Below, in pieces: positions 9,070-19,073 of a stretch of DNA of 64,000 bases (its first letter is position 1; each line of letters opens with the position of its first letter). Made by a program: the position numbers and the translations under genes. A model generated the notes under the pieces. The model saw only the letters and a program-made list of their open reading frames with translations, ran no database searches and was not told the origin of the DNA. The stretch is from Pseudomonadota bacterium (GTDB lineage Bacteria; Myxococcota_A; Polyangia; GCA-2747355): NCBI GenBank assembly GCA_016711215.1, contig JADJTL010000001.1, forward strand, positions 1-64,000, given 5' to 3'.

Positions 9070-10007
9070 GTCGGCCGGACGATGGCGAGGAGGTCAAGAC
9101 CGGCCTCACGACCAGCCCGGGTCCGGCTGCCGCTGGCGCGGCGCGGGCGGCGACCACGCTCAAGGCGCGCATCCTGATGGAGGCCAAGCCCTACATTCAG
9201 GCCTATCGCGGCAAGATCGTCGTGATCAAGTACGGCGGGTCGGCGATGACCGACGAGGCCCTGCGCGAGAGCTTCGCGGGCGACGTCAGCCTGCTCAACC
9301 TGGTTGGCATCAAGCCGGTGATTGTCCACGGTGGCGGGCCGCAGATCACGCGGGCGATGCGGCAGGCGGGCGTCGAGCCGAAGTGGGTCGATGGCCTGCG
9401 CGTCACCGACGCCGAGTCCGTGCGCGTGGTGCAGACGACGCTGGTCGGCGAGATCAATCCGGACATCGTGCGCCTGCTCAGTGGGCATGGCACGATCGCC
9501 GCCGGGCTCAACGGCCTCGACGGTCAGCTGCTGGTTGCGCGGCCCAAGGACGCGCGCCTCGGCTTCGTCGGCGAGGTCGACGAGGTCAATCCAGCGATCA
9601 TCTTTGGGCTGCTCGACCGCGGCATCGTCCCGGTGATCGCGCCGATCGGCCATGGGCGCGACGGCGCGGCCTACAACATCAACGCCGACACGGCGGCGGC
9701 GGCGGTGGCGGAGGCGATCGGCGCCGAGAAGTTGGTCTACCTCACCGATGTCGAGGGGCTCTACCGCGATCTCGGCGACCGCAACAGCCTGCTTCCGCGG
9801 ATCAGCCCGGCCGGGGTGCGCGCGCTGATCGACTCCGGCGCGATCTCGGCCGGCATGGTGCCAAAGCTGCTCTCCTGCCTCGCGGCGCTGAAGGGCGGCG
9901 TCCAGCGGGCGCATATGCTCGACGGTCGTCTCGAGCACGCGCTGCTGCTCGAGATCTTCACGCCCGAGGGCGTCGGCACGATGATCACCGCGGAGGATGA
10001 ACCATGA
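9066..10007 (+). CDS. argB: Acetylglutamate kinase
   Basis: Phosphorylates N-acetylglutamate with ATP, the committed step and usual point of arginine feedback control. The 313-residue product is read from a GTG at 9066 that overlaps the argJ stop (GTGA). The nucleotide/phosphate motif VVIKYGGSAM is near residue 52, and the second glycine loop VIVHGGGPQI follows. INADTAAAAVAEA and the C-terminal GMVPKLLSCLAAL are typical of the amino-acid kinase fold. About 40 residues precede the canonical start of the fold, which is consistent with the N-terminal helix found in arginine-sensitive enzymes; this is an inference. It couples by ATGA overlap to argD. Confidence 0.95.
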   Translation: MSRPDDGEEVKTGLTTSPGPAAAGAARAATTLKARILMEAKPYIQAYRGKIVVIKYGGSAMTDEALRESFAGDVSLLNLVGIKPVIVHGGGPQITRAMRQAGVEPKWVDGLRVTDAESVRVVQTTLVGEINPDIVRLLSGHGTIAAGLNGLDGQLLVARPKDARLGFVGEVDEVNPAIIFGLLDRGIVPVIAPIGHGRDGAAYNINADTAAAAVAEAIGAEKLVYLTDVEGLYRDLGDRNSLLPRISPAGVRALIDSGAISAGMVPKLLSCLAALKGGVQRAHMLDGRLEHALLLEIFTPEGVGTMITAEDEP

Positions 10008-11185
10008 GCGCGAGCTGGCCAGCGCGGGCCGACGCCGTGCTGATGGCGACCTATCGCCGCGCGCCGATCGTCTTCGTGCGCGGCGAGGGGAGCTGGCTCT
10101 ACGACGAGGCTGGCAAGGCCTACCTCGACTGTCTGGGCGGGGTGGCGGTTTGTTCGGTGGGCCACGCCAATCCGCGCGTCGCGCGGGCGATCAGCGACCA
10201 GCTCGGCACCCTGGTCCATGTCTCCAACCTCTTTTACACCGTGCCACAGGTCGAGCTGGCGGAGCGGCTGGTCGCGCGCTCGGGCCTCGATCGCGTCTTC
10301 TTCGCCAACTGCGGCGCGACGGCCAATGAGACGGCGATCAAGCTCGCGCGGCGCTGGGGTCAGCAGGGCGCGCAGCGGCGCCACGGCGTCATCTCGCTGC
10401 TGGGCTCGTTCCACGGCCGCACGCTCGCCACGCTGGCGGCCACCGGGCAGCCCGAGAAGCAGGCGGTCTTTGAGCCGCTGCCGCCGGGCTTCAGCCAGGT
10501 GCCGCCCGAGGATCTCGACGCGCTCGCCGCGGCCATCGAGCCGACCACGGTGGCGGTGATGATCGAGACCCTGCAGGGAGAGGGCGGCGTACGCCCGCTC
10601 GGTCCAGCCTACCTCGAGGGCCTGCGGCGCCTCTGCGATGAGCGCGGGCTGCTGCTGATCGTCGACGACGTGCAAGCGGGGATGGGACGTTGCGGTCGCT
10701 GGTTCTCGTGGCAAGATCTCGGCCTCATGCCCGATATCGCGACCACGGCCAAGGCCCTCGGGGGCGGGCTGCCGATCGGCGCCTGCCTGGCCCGCGAGGG
10801 GGTCGCGGCGGCCTTTCGCCCGGGAGACCATGCGACGACCTTCGGCGGTGGCCCGGCCGTCTGTCGCGGCGCCCTCGCGGTGCTCGACGAGATCGACGAG
10901 CGCGACCTGCTCGCCAACTGCGTGGCTCGCGGAGCCGAGCTGCGAGCGGCGCTGGAGCGCGTGCCGGGGGTTTGTGCGGTGCGCGGGCGCGGCCTGCTGC
11001 TGGGCGCGGTGCTCGAGCGGCCCTGCGCCGAGGCGCTGGTGGCACGCGCGCTCGAGCTCGGGTTGGTGGTCAACAACGTGCGGCCGGAGGTGGTGCGTTT
11101 CGCACCGCCCCTCTCGATCACGACCGGCGAGGTCGGCGAGGCAGCGGAGCGTTTCGCGCGGGCGTTGGTCGCGGTCGCGACCTGA
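10004..11185 (+). CDS. argD: Acetylornithine aminotransferase
   Basis: PLP-dependent class-III aminotransferase of 393 residues that converts N-acetylglutamate semialdehyde to N-acetylornithine; some homologues also serve lysine synthesis. Visible signatures are CLGGVAVCSVGHANP near the N-terminus, the FFANCGATANETAIK cofactor loop, the Asp in LIVDDVQAG, and the Schiff-base Lys250 in TTAKALGGGLP. NCGATANE reads Ala where most homologues have Ser (NSGTEAN or NSGAEAN), a small deviation. It is the last gene of the arg operon; argF/argG/argH are not in this window. Confidence 0.94.
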   Translation: MSASWPARADAVLMATYRRAPIVFVRGEGSWLYDEAGKAYLDCLGGVAVCSVGHANPRVARAISDQLGTLVHVSNLFYTVPQVELAERLVARSGLDRVFFANCGATANETAIKLARRWGQQGAQRRHGVISLLGSFHGRTLATLAATGQPEKQAVFEPLPPGFSQVPPEDLDALAAAIEPTTVAVMIETLQGEGGVRPLGPAYLEGLRRLCDERGLLLIVDDVQAGMGRCGRWFSWQDLGLMPDIATTAKALGGGLPIGACLAREGVAAAFRPGDHATTFGGGPAVCRGALAVLDEIDERDLLANCVARGAELRAALERVPGVCAVRGRGLLLGAVLERPCAEALVARALELGLVVNNVRPEVVRFAPPLSITTGEVGEAAERFARALVAVAT

Positions 11186-11234
11186 GCCGAGCGAGCAGGC
11201 AGTCGGCGAACAGGCAGTAGAAGGAGCGACGCAG

Positions 11235-13769
11235 ATGTTGTACGCGAGCGCGGTGAGGGTTGGGGCGTTGAAGCTCGGTCGAGCGCGGGGCGCGCTGGCT
11301 TGCCTGGCGGTGACCGGTGTGCTGCTGCTGGGCTGCAACGATTCGCGGGTGCGCGAGCGCGAGTGCCGGACCGACGACGATTGCCCGCCGCATCACGTTT
11401 GCTCGGTGACGGGGCAGTGCGTGCCGGAGGTCGGCGATGGCGGCGTTGGCGACCTGTCGCGCGCGGATCTCGGTCCCTGCGGGGGCTGCGCCGAGGGCGA
11501 GCGCTGTGTGGCCGGGCGCTGCATCGAGATTCAGAGCTGTCGCCACGATAACGAGTGCAGCAACGACACCTACTGCGACGAGGGTCAGTGCATCCCCTGG
11601 GGAACGGGTCCGAAGGGCGACTTCGACCGCTCCTGCTCCACGCTTCAGCCGATCGGGCTCTTCGCGCCGGCGATCCAATGCGCCTGGAGCGGCCCGCCCT
11701 CCGGCGACCGTTTTCCGGCCCACCGCAACGTGCTCGGTACCCCGCTGGTCGTCGACTTCGACTTCGATGGTGACCCGCAGCAGCGGCATCCCTCGATCGT
11801 CTTCGTCTCCTACGACGGCACCGACGGCAAGGCGCAGGCGGAGTACTGCGCCGACGGTCATCACGGCGTGATTCGCGTGATCGACGGTGAGCGCTGCGCG
11901 CAGCAGCAGACCGTCGATCCAGCGCTCGGACGAATTCGGGCCGCGGCGATCCTCGCCGTCGCTGATCTCGACGCCGACGGTCGGCCCGAGATCGTCGCCC
12001 TGCGCTGCGAAGGCGGCGTGGTCGCGTTCACCTACGACCGGACGCAGCAGCGCTTCACGCAGCTTTGGGACGCGCCGCATGCCGCGAGCAAGACCTATAG
12101 CGGCTGGACCGGCCCTTCGATTCATGACCTCGACAACGACGGCAAGCCCGAGGTGCTGAGCTGGGGCGTCGTCTGGGGCCACGATGGGCGGCTGCTCGAC
12201 GACGCGCTGGGCGACCTGAGCTACGACGCCGGGTTCATCCCCGTGGTCGCCGATCTTCAAGGTGACGGGCTGGTCGAGCTGACCAACGGTGAGACGGCCT
12301 GGCAGTGGCGCGAGGGTCGCTGGCAGCCCTGGAAGCAATATGACCACGAGCGCGGCCAGGTGGCCTTCGGTGACTTCGGCACCTACGGCGCCGAGGCGGC
12401 CGCGGACGATCGCCAGCGACTGGATGGCGTGCCCGAGATCGCCGTCGTCGCGGCTGGCCAGGTGCGGGTGCAAACGCTCGACGGCCGCATCATCTTCGGG
12501 CCGCTGGCGCTGCCCGCCGGCGGCACCGGTGGCGCGCCGACGATCGGCGACTTCGACAAGGATGGGCGTGCCGAGCTGGCGGCCGCCGGCAGCGATAGCT
12601 ACACGGTCTTCGATCTCGACTGTGGCAAGAGCTGGCAAGCGGCGCCCTGCCAGGACGCGGCTGGCATCCTCTGGACCAGCCGCTCGCAGGATCACAGCTC
12701 GAACGTGACGGGCTCGTCGGTCTTCGATTTCGAGGGCGACGGCGCGGCGGAGGCGGTCTACGCCGACGAGTGCTTCACGCGCGTCTACGACGGCAGGACC
12801 GGCGAGGTGCTCTTCTCGCAGTGGCGCACCTCCTGCACCTGGTACGACAACCCGGTGATCGCGGACGTCGATGGCGACTTCAACGCCGAGATCGTCGTCT
12901 CGGCCAACGCCAACTGCCAGACCTACGAGGGCAACGAGAACGGCGGCCCGTGGCAATGCGCCACCGATCGCGCGACTTATCCCGAGCGCCATCCCTTGAC
13001 CGACGAAGCGCTCGATCCGCTCTTCGCCGGGCTGCGCTGCCGAGGTGCGGAGGACTGCCCTGGGGGCTCGTGCAATGAGGGGCTCTGCCGCTGCAACAGC
13101 GATGCGCAGTGCGGCAGCGGCGGCGGCTTCGGCTGCACGCCGCCGCGGGCGGGGACGGCGGGGGCCGGCAACGTCTGTCGCGCGGTCTTCAAGGGCTACG
13201 TGCAGGGCGTGCGCGTCTATCGCGACATTCAGGACCGCTGGGTGCGCTCGCGCATGATCTGGAACCAGCACGCCTACGCCGTGACCAACGTCGACGAGAC
13301 GGGCACGGTGCCCCGCACCTCCGCCTGGCAACAGAACTGGAAACAGGCCGGCCTCAATAACTTCCGTCAGAACGTGCAGGGCTCGCTCGAGCCGGGAGCG
13401 CAGCCCGATCTGACCGTGCGCCGCAACCAGAACCTGGCCTGCGAGCGCGAGGGTTGGCGCTTCTCGGCCAGCCTCTGCAACCGCGGCCTCGAGCCGGTGG
13501 GGGCCGGCACGCCCGTCACGTTCTATCGCGGCGCGCGCGATGCTGGCGGCACACCCCTCTGCATCGGCCGCTCGGAGGCGGCGATCGGGCCCGGTGTCTG
13601 CACCGAGGTGACCTGCCTGTGGCAGGACGCCGACGGCACCTTCTCCCTCGGGGCGGACGTCTACGCCATGGGCGACGATGACGGCACGGGCCTGGGCCAG
13701 AACCGCGAGTGCAAGGAAGGCAACAACGGCGCCCGCATGCGCCGCCCGCTCTGCACGGTCATTTACTAA
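11235..13769 (+). CDS. FG-GAP/VCBS-repeat lipoprotein with Cys-rich N-terminus
   Basis: Exported lipoprotein of 844 residues. The ATG at 11235 has AAGGAG upstream. The signal peptide ends at a lipobox LLGC (Cys34). Residues 40-120 hold Cys-rich modules of the kind DDDCPPHHVCSVTGQC, common in myxobacterial surface proteins. At least seven acidic D-x-D-x-D-G loops follow at roughly residues 174, 244, 297, 339, 438, 497 and 543 (for example ADLDADGRPEIVAL and GDFDKDGRAEL). They are typical of calcium-binding FG-GAP blades, so the core is probably a beta-propeller. A second Cys-rich insert lies near 595-650. The C-terminal 200 residues resemble an adhesion or CARDB-like domain (inference). It starts 49 nt after argD, but nothing links it to arginine synthesis. 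Confidence 0.8.
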   Translation: MLYASAVRVGALKLGRARGALACLAVTGVLLLGCNDSRVRERECRTDDDCPPHHVCSVTGQCVPEVGDGGVGDLSRADLGPCGGCAEGERCVAGRCIEIQSCRHDNECSNDTYCDEGQCIPWGTGPKGDFDRSCSTLQPIGLFAPAIQCAWSGPPSGDRFPAHRNVLGTPLVVDFDFDGDPQQRHPSIVFVSYDGTDGKAQAEYCADGHHGVIRVIDGERCAQQQTVDPALGRIRAAAILAVADLDADGRPEIVALRCEGGVVAFTYDRTQQRFTQLWDAPHAASKTYSGWTGPSIHDLDNDGKPEVLSWGVVWGHDGRLLDDALGDLSYDAGFIPVVADLQGDGLVELTNGETAWQWREGRWQPWKQYDHERGQVAFGDFGTYGAEAAADDRQRLDGVPEIAVVAAGQVRVQTLDGRIIFGPLALPAGGTGGAPTIGDFDKDGRAELAAAGSDSYTVFDLDCGKSWQAAPCQDAAGILWTSRSQDHSSNVTGSSVFDFEGDGAAEAVYADECFTRVYDGRTGEVLFSQWRTSCTWYDNPVIADVDGDFNAEIVVSANANCQTYEGNENGGPWQCATDRATYPERHPLTDEALDPLFAGLRCRGAEDCPGGSCNEGLCRCNSDAQCGSGGGFGCTPPRAGTAGAGNVCRAVFKGYVQGVRVYRDIQDRWVRSRMIWNQHAYAVTNVDETGTVPRTSAWQQNWKQAGLNNFRQNVQGSLEPGAQPDLTVRRNQNLACEREGWRFSASLCNRGLEPVGAGTPVTFYRGARDAGGTPLCIGRSEAAIGPGVCTEVTCLWQDADGTFSLGADVYAMGDDDGTGLGQNRECKEGNNGARMRRPLCTVIY

Positions 13770-13922
13770 GCTCACCTCCTTCTTCTCTTCGCGCTGCTAG
13801 GCTGACGGGCAGGCCGGCGTGCGTTGCTTGCCTGCGCGAGCGGGGGGGCCGGGGCCGGGGCACGGGTCGTCCTGGCCCTCGGCGAGCGGAGGAGAACGCA
13901 GGGTGGTGGGACCGCCGCAAGG

Positions 13923-16118
13923 TTGCATGGCGCGCTTGGCGCGCTTGGCGCGCTTGGCGCCCGAGCGCGCGCGGTCCTGCTGACGCTGGCCGCCCTCGGC
14001 CTCGGCGTCGGCTGTCCCGGCTCGATCGGCTTCGTGACGCCAGCCGGCGACGCCCGTCGCCCGGCCCGAGACGGCGGGAGCTCCGATCAGAGCGCTGGTT
14101 GCCGACCGGCGTGTCTTGCTGGTCAGCGATGCGTCGACGGCTTCTGCTATCTCGGGGACGCCCCGCCCGCGTGCCCGGCGCAGCCGACGCGGCCCTGCAG
14201 CGTCGCGCGCGGCAGCGGCACGCAAACCTGCGCCCGCGGCGTCTGGGGCGCTTGCGTCCTGGAGTCGTGCGACGACGCAGCGGCGACGCCTCCGGCCTGC
14301 GGCTTCACCCCTCGGAGCTGCGCGGGCGCGCCGCGTGCCTGTGCTGCCGTCAGTCACCAACTACCCCTGCCGACCCACTTCAGCGCCGCCAGCGGTGGCG
14401 CGTCGTTCCTCGCCACCGACCCGCCGGAGCTGATGTTGCAGCCGAGCCTCTCGCCCGATTACACGCCGGGGCTCTGCTACCGGGTCTACAACTACGGGCT
14501 GATTCCTGACGTCGATGATTACCCGGCGGCTACCTTCACGACGGAGGCGCCCAGCAACGCCAGCGCTGAGGCCTTCGCCGCGGCGAGCTGTGCCGCCACC
14601 GGCGTGCCGCTCGAGCACCGGCGGCCGCCGACCGGCGACGGCGTTTGGGCCTCCGGCGCACCGACCTCGAATAGCTGCCGCACGCAGGTGATCCATGCGA
14701 GCATCGCCGACCACTCGCTCTACACGGTCTTCCTGCCGCCGAACTGGTCGGCCGACGCGCCCGCCGCGACCTACCCGATCCTCTTCAACGGCCAGTACGA
14801 CCTGCACGCCAACACCTTTAGCCAGTACGGGTCCCTGCTCGCGCGCGTGGTCAGCGAGAGCGGCCTGCAGGGTCGCCGCGGCGTGATCGGCGTCTTGTGG
14901 AATGGCGGCGGCGCGGCGGCGAGCCGCACCACCAACGAGCGCGCCCTCGCTCAGTTCGCCGCGGTCATCGCCCAAGTGGTCGAGCGCTACCACGGCAACC
15001 CGCAGTGGATCGTCACCTTCGGTGCCTCCCGTGGGGGGGGCACGGCGCTGGCGATGGCGGCCAACCCCAACGGCGCGCCCTACCGTGTGGTGCTGGCCGC
15101 GGCGCAGGTGCCGCCGACGCTCCTTGGCGACCACGCCCGACTGGGCACGGTCACCTATCCGGCATTGCTCGGCGCCGTGAGCTGGAGCACGGGCCTCGCC
15201 GACGCCTGGTTGACCGGCTGGACCTACCCGAGCTGCGCCGGTCGACCGGCACTCACGGGGCTGCGCGGCTGGCAGGCTCACCTGCACGTGCTCGTCGGCA
15301 CCACCGACCCAGCGGTGGCGGATACCCAGCACAGCCTGCTCTCGGAACGCTTCCTCGGCGCGCTGCAGCGCGCGGGCACGCAGATCTACCTCGAGATCGG
15401 CGAGCACGACCACATCGTGCCCTACCCGCACCAGGTCCGTTACGCGACGGCGCTGCGCGCGCGCGGGTTGCCGGCCCAGGTCGAGGTCGTGCTGCGCGGC
15501 GGTCACGGCTCGCTGCGCACGACCCTTGGGGGCGCGGGCCCCGCCTTCGACTACCTGGAGCGGCTCGTCCGCGACGCCGGGCTCGCGCTCGCCAACAGCG
15601 CCCAGAGTCTCCAGGCGTCGCCGCCCGCCCTGGTCACGCCCGGGCTTCGCTTCCACCGCGTGCGCCGCGGCGATGGCGCGACCGAGCTCGTCTCGCCGGC
15701 GAAGGGGAATTACCCCTTCGCGATCGATGTGCCCTGGATCGTTGCCGCCGGCACCGGCTTTCCCGTGATCGCCGTCGGCGAGCCGGGCACGCTTTACGAG
15801 TTCTCCGCGACCCACGTGCCCACCGGCGCCGCGGGGGGCACCCTCGCGGGCACCATCGCGGCGAACCACACCCGCGAGGATTGGGTCGAGCTGCCGGTCA
15901 CGCAGCCCCTCGGTGCCTACCGCTGGGCCCTGCGCATCCAGCGCCCGGGCGAAGGCTGGCAGGAGATCCCCAGCACCGCGACCCCCACCGGCGCCCTCTG
16001 CACCACCGAGGTCATCCCCTCCGAGCCGCCCCTCACCGGTGACGCTGCCAGCGCTGGTGCCCAGCCGCCGACGGTGCCGGGCTACGCCGGCACCAACTGG
16101 GGTCTCTCCGAGTATTGA
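13923..16118 (+). CDS. Lipoprotein with serine-hydrolase-like domain
   Basis: About 731 residues if begun at TTG 13923. The true start is unresolved: the frame is open back to 13824 and no start codon has a good ribosome site. The leader Gly-Ala-Leu repeats run into a hydrophobic stretch with a lipobox GVGC (Cys31). Cys-rich segments follow, then an alpha/beta-hydrolase-like domain with the nucleophile elbow GASRGGG (Ser369), a later acidic/His stretch EHDHIVPYPHQ and a final GGHGSL. This would form a Ser-Asp-His triad. A 200-residue beta-rich tail ends the protein. Inference: a surface esterase or peptidase of unknown substrate. It is convergent with the next gene. Confidence 0.7.
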   Translation: MHGALGALGALGARARAVLLTLAALGLGVGCPGSIGFVTPAGDARRPARDGGSSDQSAGCRPACLAGQRCVDGFCYLGDAPPACPAQPTRPCSVARGSGTQTCARGVWGACVLESCDDAAATPPACGFTPRSCAGAPRACAAVSHQLPLPTHFSAASGGASFLATDPPELMLQPSLSPDYTPGLCYRVYNYGLIPDVDDYPAATFTTEAPSNASAEAFAAASCAATGVPLEHRRPPTGDGVWASGAPTSNSCRTQVIHASIADHSLYTVFLPPNWSADAPAATYPILFNGQYDLHANTFSQYGSLLARVVSESGLQGRRGVIGVLWNGGGAAASRTTNERALAQFAAVIAQVVERYHGNPQWIVTFGASRGGGTALAMAANPNGAPYRVVLAAAQVPPTLLGDHARLGTVTYPALLGAVSWSTGLADAWLTGWTYPSCAGRPALTGLRGWQAHLHVLVGTTDPAVADTQHSLLSERFLGALQRAGTQIYLEIGEHDHIVPYPHQVRYATALRARGLPAQVEVVLRGGHGSLRTTLGGAGPAFDYLERLVRDAGLALANSAQSLQASPPALVTPGLRFHRVRRGDGATELVSPAKGNYPFAIDVPWIVAAGTGFPVIAVGEPGTLYEFSATHVPTGAAGGTLAGTIAANHTREDWVELPVTQPLGAYRWALRIQRPGEGWQEIPSTATPTGALCTTEVIPSEPPLTGDAASAGAQPPTVPGYAGTNWGLSEY
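13933..13959. repeat. 9-bp tandem repeat in a signal-peptide coding region
   Basis: Three exact copies of cgcttggcg lie at the 5' end of the hydrolase-like lipoprotein gene. Because the unit is nine bases, copy-number change would add or remove three residues (Gly-Ala-Leu) without altering the frame. The same kind of nine-base repeat recurs at 58963 and 62178. Confidence 0.8.
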
Positions 16119-16145
16119 GCCGCCGAGCGACGCGCGACGCGACGC

Positions 16146-17519
16146 TCAAGGTGCCGGCAGCTCGAGCCGCACGTCGTCGTAGTAGACCTCGCCCTCGTAG
16201 TAGTTGGTGTGCGGGTCGCCGAACATGAAGTAGTCGGGCCAGCCGACGCCTGCGGGCCAGACGGCGCCTGTCACTGCGGGCCAGCTCGCGGCATCGAGGC
16301 AGCCGCTGGTGGCTGTCTCTCCGGGCTGGTTGTAGTGCCAGACGCAGGCGGTAGCGGCGTCGAGGGTGGCGCGGTAGTGCTGGCGCCCGCCGTAGGCGAA
16401 GTCGCCGCTGACCTCCAGCGTATAGCGTCCACCGTCGCGCGTGATGCGGACGTCGTACCAGGTCGCCGGGCGGTAGGCGTCGACCGCGCGAATCGCGTCG
16501 AGCTCGGCCTCGCGCTGCCACTGGCCGGCGGCGTAGGTGACGAAGCGCTTGCCGATCTCGACGCGGTCGGCGTCGAGCGCACGATCGCGCCCGTCGATCG
16601 CGAACATCGTCAGCCCGTGCTTGCCGCTGGCGACGAAAGATTGCCCGTTCCAGATCTCGACCCAGGGCGGCGGCAGGTGGTTGTCGGTGTCGATCACGAC
16701 CTTGCGGTGGTGGTGGATCCAGATGTTGTTATGAGGCCGCGGGCGGCTGTCGAGGATGGCTAGCCAGTAGCAACCGTTATCCGTCTGCGCGCTGGCGTCG
16801 CGCCAGGGCTCGGCGCGCTCACCCCCGCTGTAGCCGTTGGCGCCGCTGCCGTCACCAAAGCTCAGATGGCCGACGCGCAGCGAGACGCGATAGCGCGCGG
16901 GAAGCGGCGCACTCGGCCGCACGACGGTCGCATCGGTGTGGCGTGGCGAGCGCAGCCGCAGCACCTGATTCGACCCACCGCTGGGGTCCGCGACCACGCT
17001 CGCGAGGGTCGTGAGCGTGGTCGTCGCATCGCGCGTCGAGGACTCGAGCGTCAGCCAGGCGGCCTCGCCGAAGGGCAGGCTGAGCCGGTACGCGCTCGGT
17101 GGCGCGAGGCCTTGCTCCGTGAAGTAGCTGCCGCGATCGGCGAAGGGGCCGTCGTCCGGGTAGCCATCGGGCTGCCACGCGGCCGTGCCCAGCGCGCCGG
17201 TCTCGAAGTCCTCGAGGTGGCTTACAACCCAGCCGCCGGCCATGCCGTCTGCGCCGGCGCGGGCATCCTTGCGGTCGGTCGACGCGCTGCTGTCGCCGCC
17301 CTCGGGCTGGCCCCCGTCGCGCGTGCTTGTGTCGCGGTCGCTGCGCGCATCGGCCCTGGGTGGCGGCTCTCGCCCATCCTTCGACCAGGGCACTGGGCGA
17401 TGCTGGTGGCAGGCCGCGCCGAGCAAGAGCAAGCCGGCCAGCGCGCCGCGCCGCGCCTCGCTCGCCCGGCGTGGCGGGCCCGCGCCCGGTCGCGTTCGTC
17501 GCAGGTCACGCCGCTGCAC
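16146..17519 (-). CDS. Lipoprotein, beta-rich (LamG-like) surface protein
   Basis: Exported lipoprotein of 457 residues, started at a GTG with gagggcgg upstream. The lipobox is LGAAC (Cys37). An Asp/Ser/Arg-rich low-complexity linker (about 50-95) precedes a large domain beginning LEDFETGALG. Its strand-rich pattern and Trp/Tyr content resemble concanavalin/LamG-type carbohydrate-binding folds. A His-rich motif (NIWIHHHRK) and the closing NYYEGEVYYDDVRLEL are typical of the 'heparinase/alginate-lyase-like' jelly rolls, but I see no catalytic signature, so binding rather than cleavage is as likely. It lies 18 nt after the lipase-like gene on the same strand, so the two are probably one operon. 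Confidence 0.65.
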   Translation of the reverse strand: MQRRDLRRTRPGAGPPRRASEARRGALAGLLLLGAACHQHRPVPWSKDGREPPPRADARSDRDTSTRDGGQPEGGDSSASTDRKDARAGADGMAGGWVVSHLEDFETGALGTAAWQPDGYPDDGPFADRGSYFTEQGLAPPSAYRLSLPFGEAAWLTLESSTRDATTTLTTLASVVADPSGGSNQVLRLRSPRHTDATVVRPSAPLPARYRVSLRVGHLSFGDGSGANGYSGGERAEPWRDASAQTDNGCYWLAILDSRPRPHNNIWIHHHRKVVIDTDNHLPPPWVEIWNGQSFVASGKHGLTMFAIDGRDRALDADRVEIGKRFVTYAAGQWQREAELDAIRAVDAYRPATWYDVRITRDGGRYTLEVSGDFAYGGRQHYRATLDAATACVWHYNQPGETATSGCLDAASWPAVTGAVWPAGVGWPDYFMFGDPHTNYYEGEVYYDDVRLELPAP

Positions 17520-17537
17520 GCCGCCCTCTTCGCTCCC

Positions 17538-19022
17538 TCAGTCGGCAGCCGCGGGCGTGTTCTCGCAGCGCGAGGGAGCCTGCAGCACGCAGCGGGTGGC
17601 CGCCGGGAGCGCCCGCTGCGCCAAGCGATCGTCGACGAAGCGCAGCAGCTCGGGCAGCGCCCAAAGCGTGGTCTTGGTGTGGCCAGCGTCCCGGCACTCG
17701 AGGTACTGCAGCGGCAGGCCCTGGCTACAGAGCGTCGCGAAGCTCTCGCGCTCGATCGGCGTGTTCACCAGCTGGTCGGCCTCGCCGGTGACGAAGAGCA
17801 TCCCGTAGCTCTCGCTCGCCTGGCCGAGGCGTGCCACCGAGGTCGTCGTCAGGCCGTTCTCGCGCACGATGCAGCCCCAGGGATCGAGCGCGGCGAAGCG
17901 GTCCTCGGCAGCAGCGCTCAGCACGCCCGGCGAGAAGACCTCCTCGAGCGCGGTGGGGCGGAACGCGTCCCCCAAGTCACAGCCTGCGCCCAAGAGCGCT
18001 GGGATTCTGCTCGGCCACGGTTCCGCGAAGACCTCATCCAAGCGCGCGCCGACCCCGTACCAGAAGGGCACGGTGCCGAGGAAGGCCACCGCGTTCTTGC
18101 TCGCGTCGACGAGGGAACGCAGCGCACGTTCCGATTGTCGCAGGAGATCGGCCGGTGGCACCGTGGCCACCCCGCCCAGATGCTCGAGCTCCCGCGCGTA
18201 GTAGGGCGCGAGGCGCTCGACCCAGAGCGCCGCATGGCCACCCTGTGAGCCGCCAAAGGTGACGAAGCGCGGTCGCGCGCAGACGCCGCCGCGCTGGCTG
18301 GGCGCGAGCTGAGCAGCGGCGCGCAGGGCATCGAGCGCCGCGATCGCCGTCGGCTGGCCCGCGAGGTAGGGGTGGAGGAACCCCGTCTTCTCGCCGTCCG
18401 AGCGCAGTCCGAGGAAGTCGGGGATGACGACGACCCGGCCATACGATGCCAGCGCCGCGCCGAGGAGCTGCGTGGCCTCGTCGCCGCCGACCCCACAGCC
18501 ATCGGTGAAGCCGCTGGTGCCATGCAGCAGCAGGAGCATATCGAGCGCCGCGCCGGGAGTGCTGTCGTTCGGGTAGGCCACGACCGCCGTGGCCTCGATC
18601 AACTGGCCCCGGTCCTGGGTGCGGTAGGTGATGAGCTGCACCGCCGAGTCGTGCTGAAGCGGCTCGGGCAGGCTGACGCCCGAAACCGCCAGCAGGGTGT
18701 TGAGCAAGCTGGCGCGCAGGACCCGCGGCTCCCCGGCGCTGACGATGGCTCCGAGCTCCGAGCCGCGCAGCCAGCGGTACGCGCCCTGCCCGCAGCGCGC
18801 CGGAGCGTCCGCCAGCGCGTCGGTCTCCACCGTGCCCGCCACGAGCGGCGCAGGAAAATCGCAGGTCGCAGCATCGGCGCTGGCCGCGTCGGCCGCCGAG
18901 GCGTCGGAGGCAGCACCATCGCCACCCGCGTCGCGTCGCGCGCTGACGGCCCCGTCACTGCAGGCGCCGGCCGCGAGCAGCAGCGGCAGGGCGAGTAACC
19001 CCAGCCTGGAGCGTGAGCGCAT
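17538..19022 (-). CDS. Secretory-lipase-like lipoprotein (alpha/beta hydrolase)
   Basis: Exported lipoprotein of 494 residues; the ATG at 19022 follows a GGAG site. The lipobox is AGAC (Cys21), then an Ala/Asp/Ser linker. The catalytic domain has the oxyanion HGTSGFTDGCG segment, the nucleophile elbow GGSQGG (Ser259), the acid loop GEADQLVN and the His in DAGHTKTT. This order and spacing resemble the secretory lipase (LIP) family of alpha/beta hydrolases, which cleave esters or acyl groups outside the cell. Seven or more cysteines suggest disulfides in the exported protein. It is co-directional with the LamG-like lipoprotein downstream. Confidence 0.78.
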   Translation of the reverse strand: MRSRSRLGLLALPLLLAAGACSDGAVSARRDAGGDGAASDASAADAASADAATCDFPAPLVAGTVETDALADAPARCGQGAYRWLRGSELGAIVSAGEPRVLRASLLNTLLAVSGVSLPEPLQHDSAVQLITYRTQDRGQLIEATAVVAYPNDSTPGAALDMLLLLHGTSGFTDGCGVGGDEATQLLGAALASYGRVVVIPDFLGLRSDGEKTGFLHPYLAGQPTAIAALDALRAAAQLAPSQRGGVCARPRFVTFGGSQGGHAALWVERLAPYYARELEHLGGVATVPPADLLRQSERALRSLVDASKNAVAFLGTVPFWYGVGARLDEVFAEPWPSRIPALLGAGCDLGDAFRPTALEEVFSPGVLSAAAEDRFAALDPWGCIVRENGLTTTSVARLGQASESYGMLFVTGEADQLVNTPIERESFATLCSQGLPLQYLECRDAGHTKTTLWALPELLRFVDDRLAQRALPAATRCVLQAPSRCENTPAAAD

Positions 19023-19073
19023 GCGTTCTCCGTCGTGGCGCGACCGAGCGCGCGCCGCCGCTACTGTGCGCCG

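Noticed and set aside
11118..13775. 885-codon minus-strand open frame opposite the VCBS lipoprotein
   Set aside because: Mirror of a GC-rich gene; no domain, and the plus-strand frame has a signal peptide and calcium motifs.
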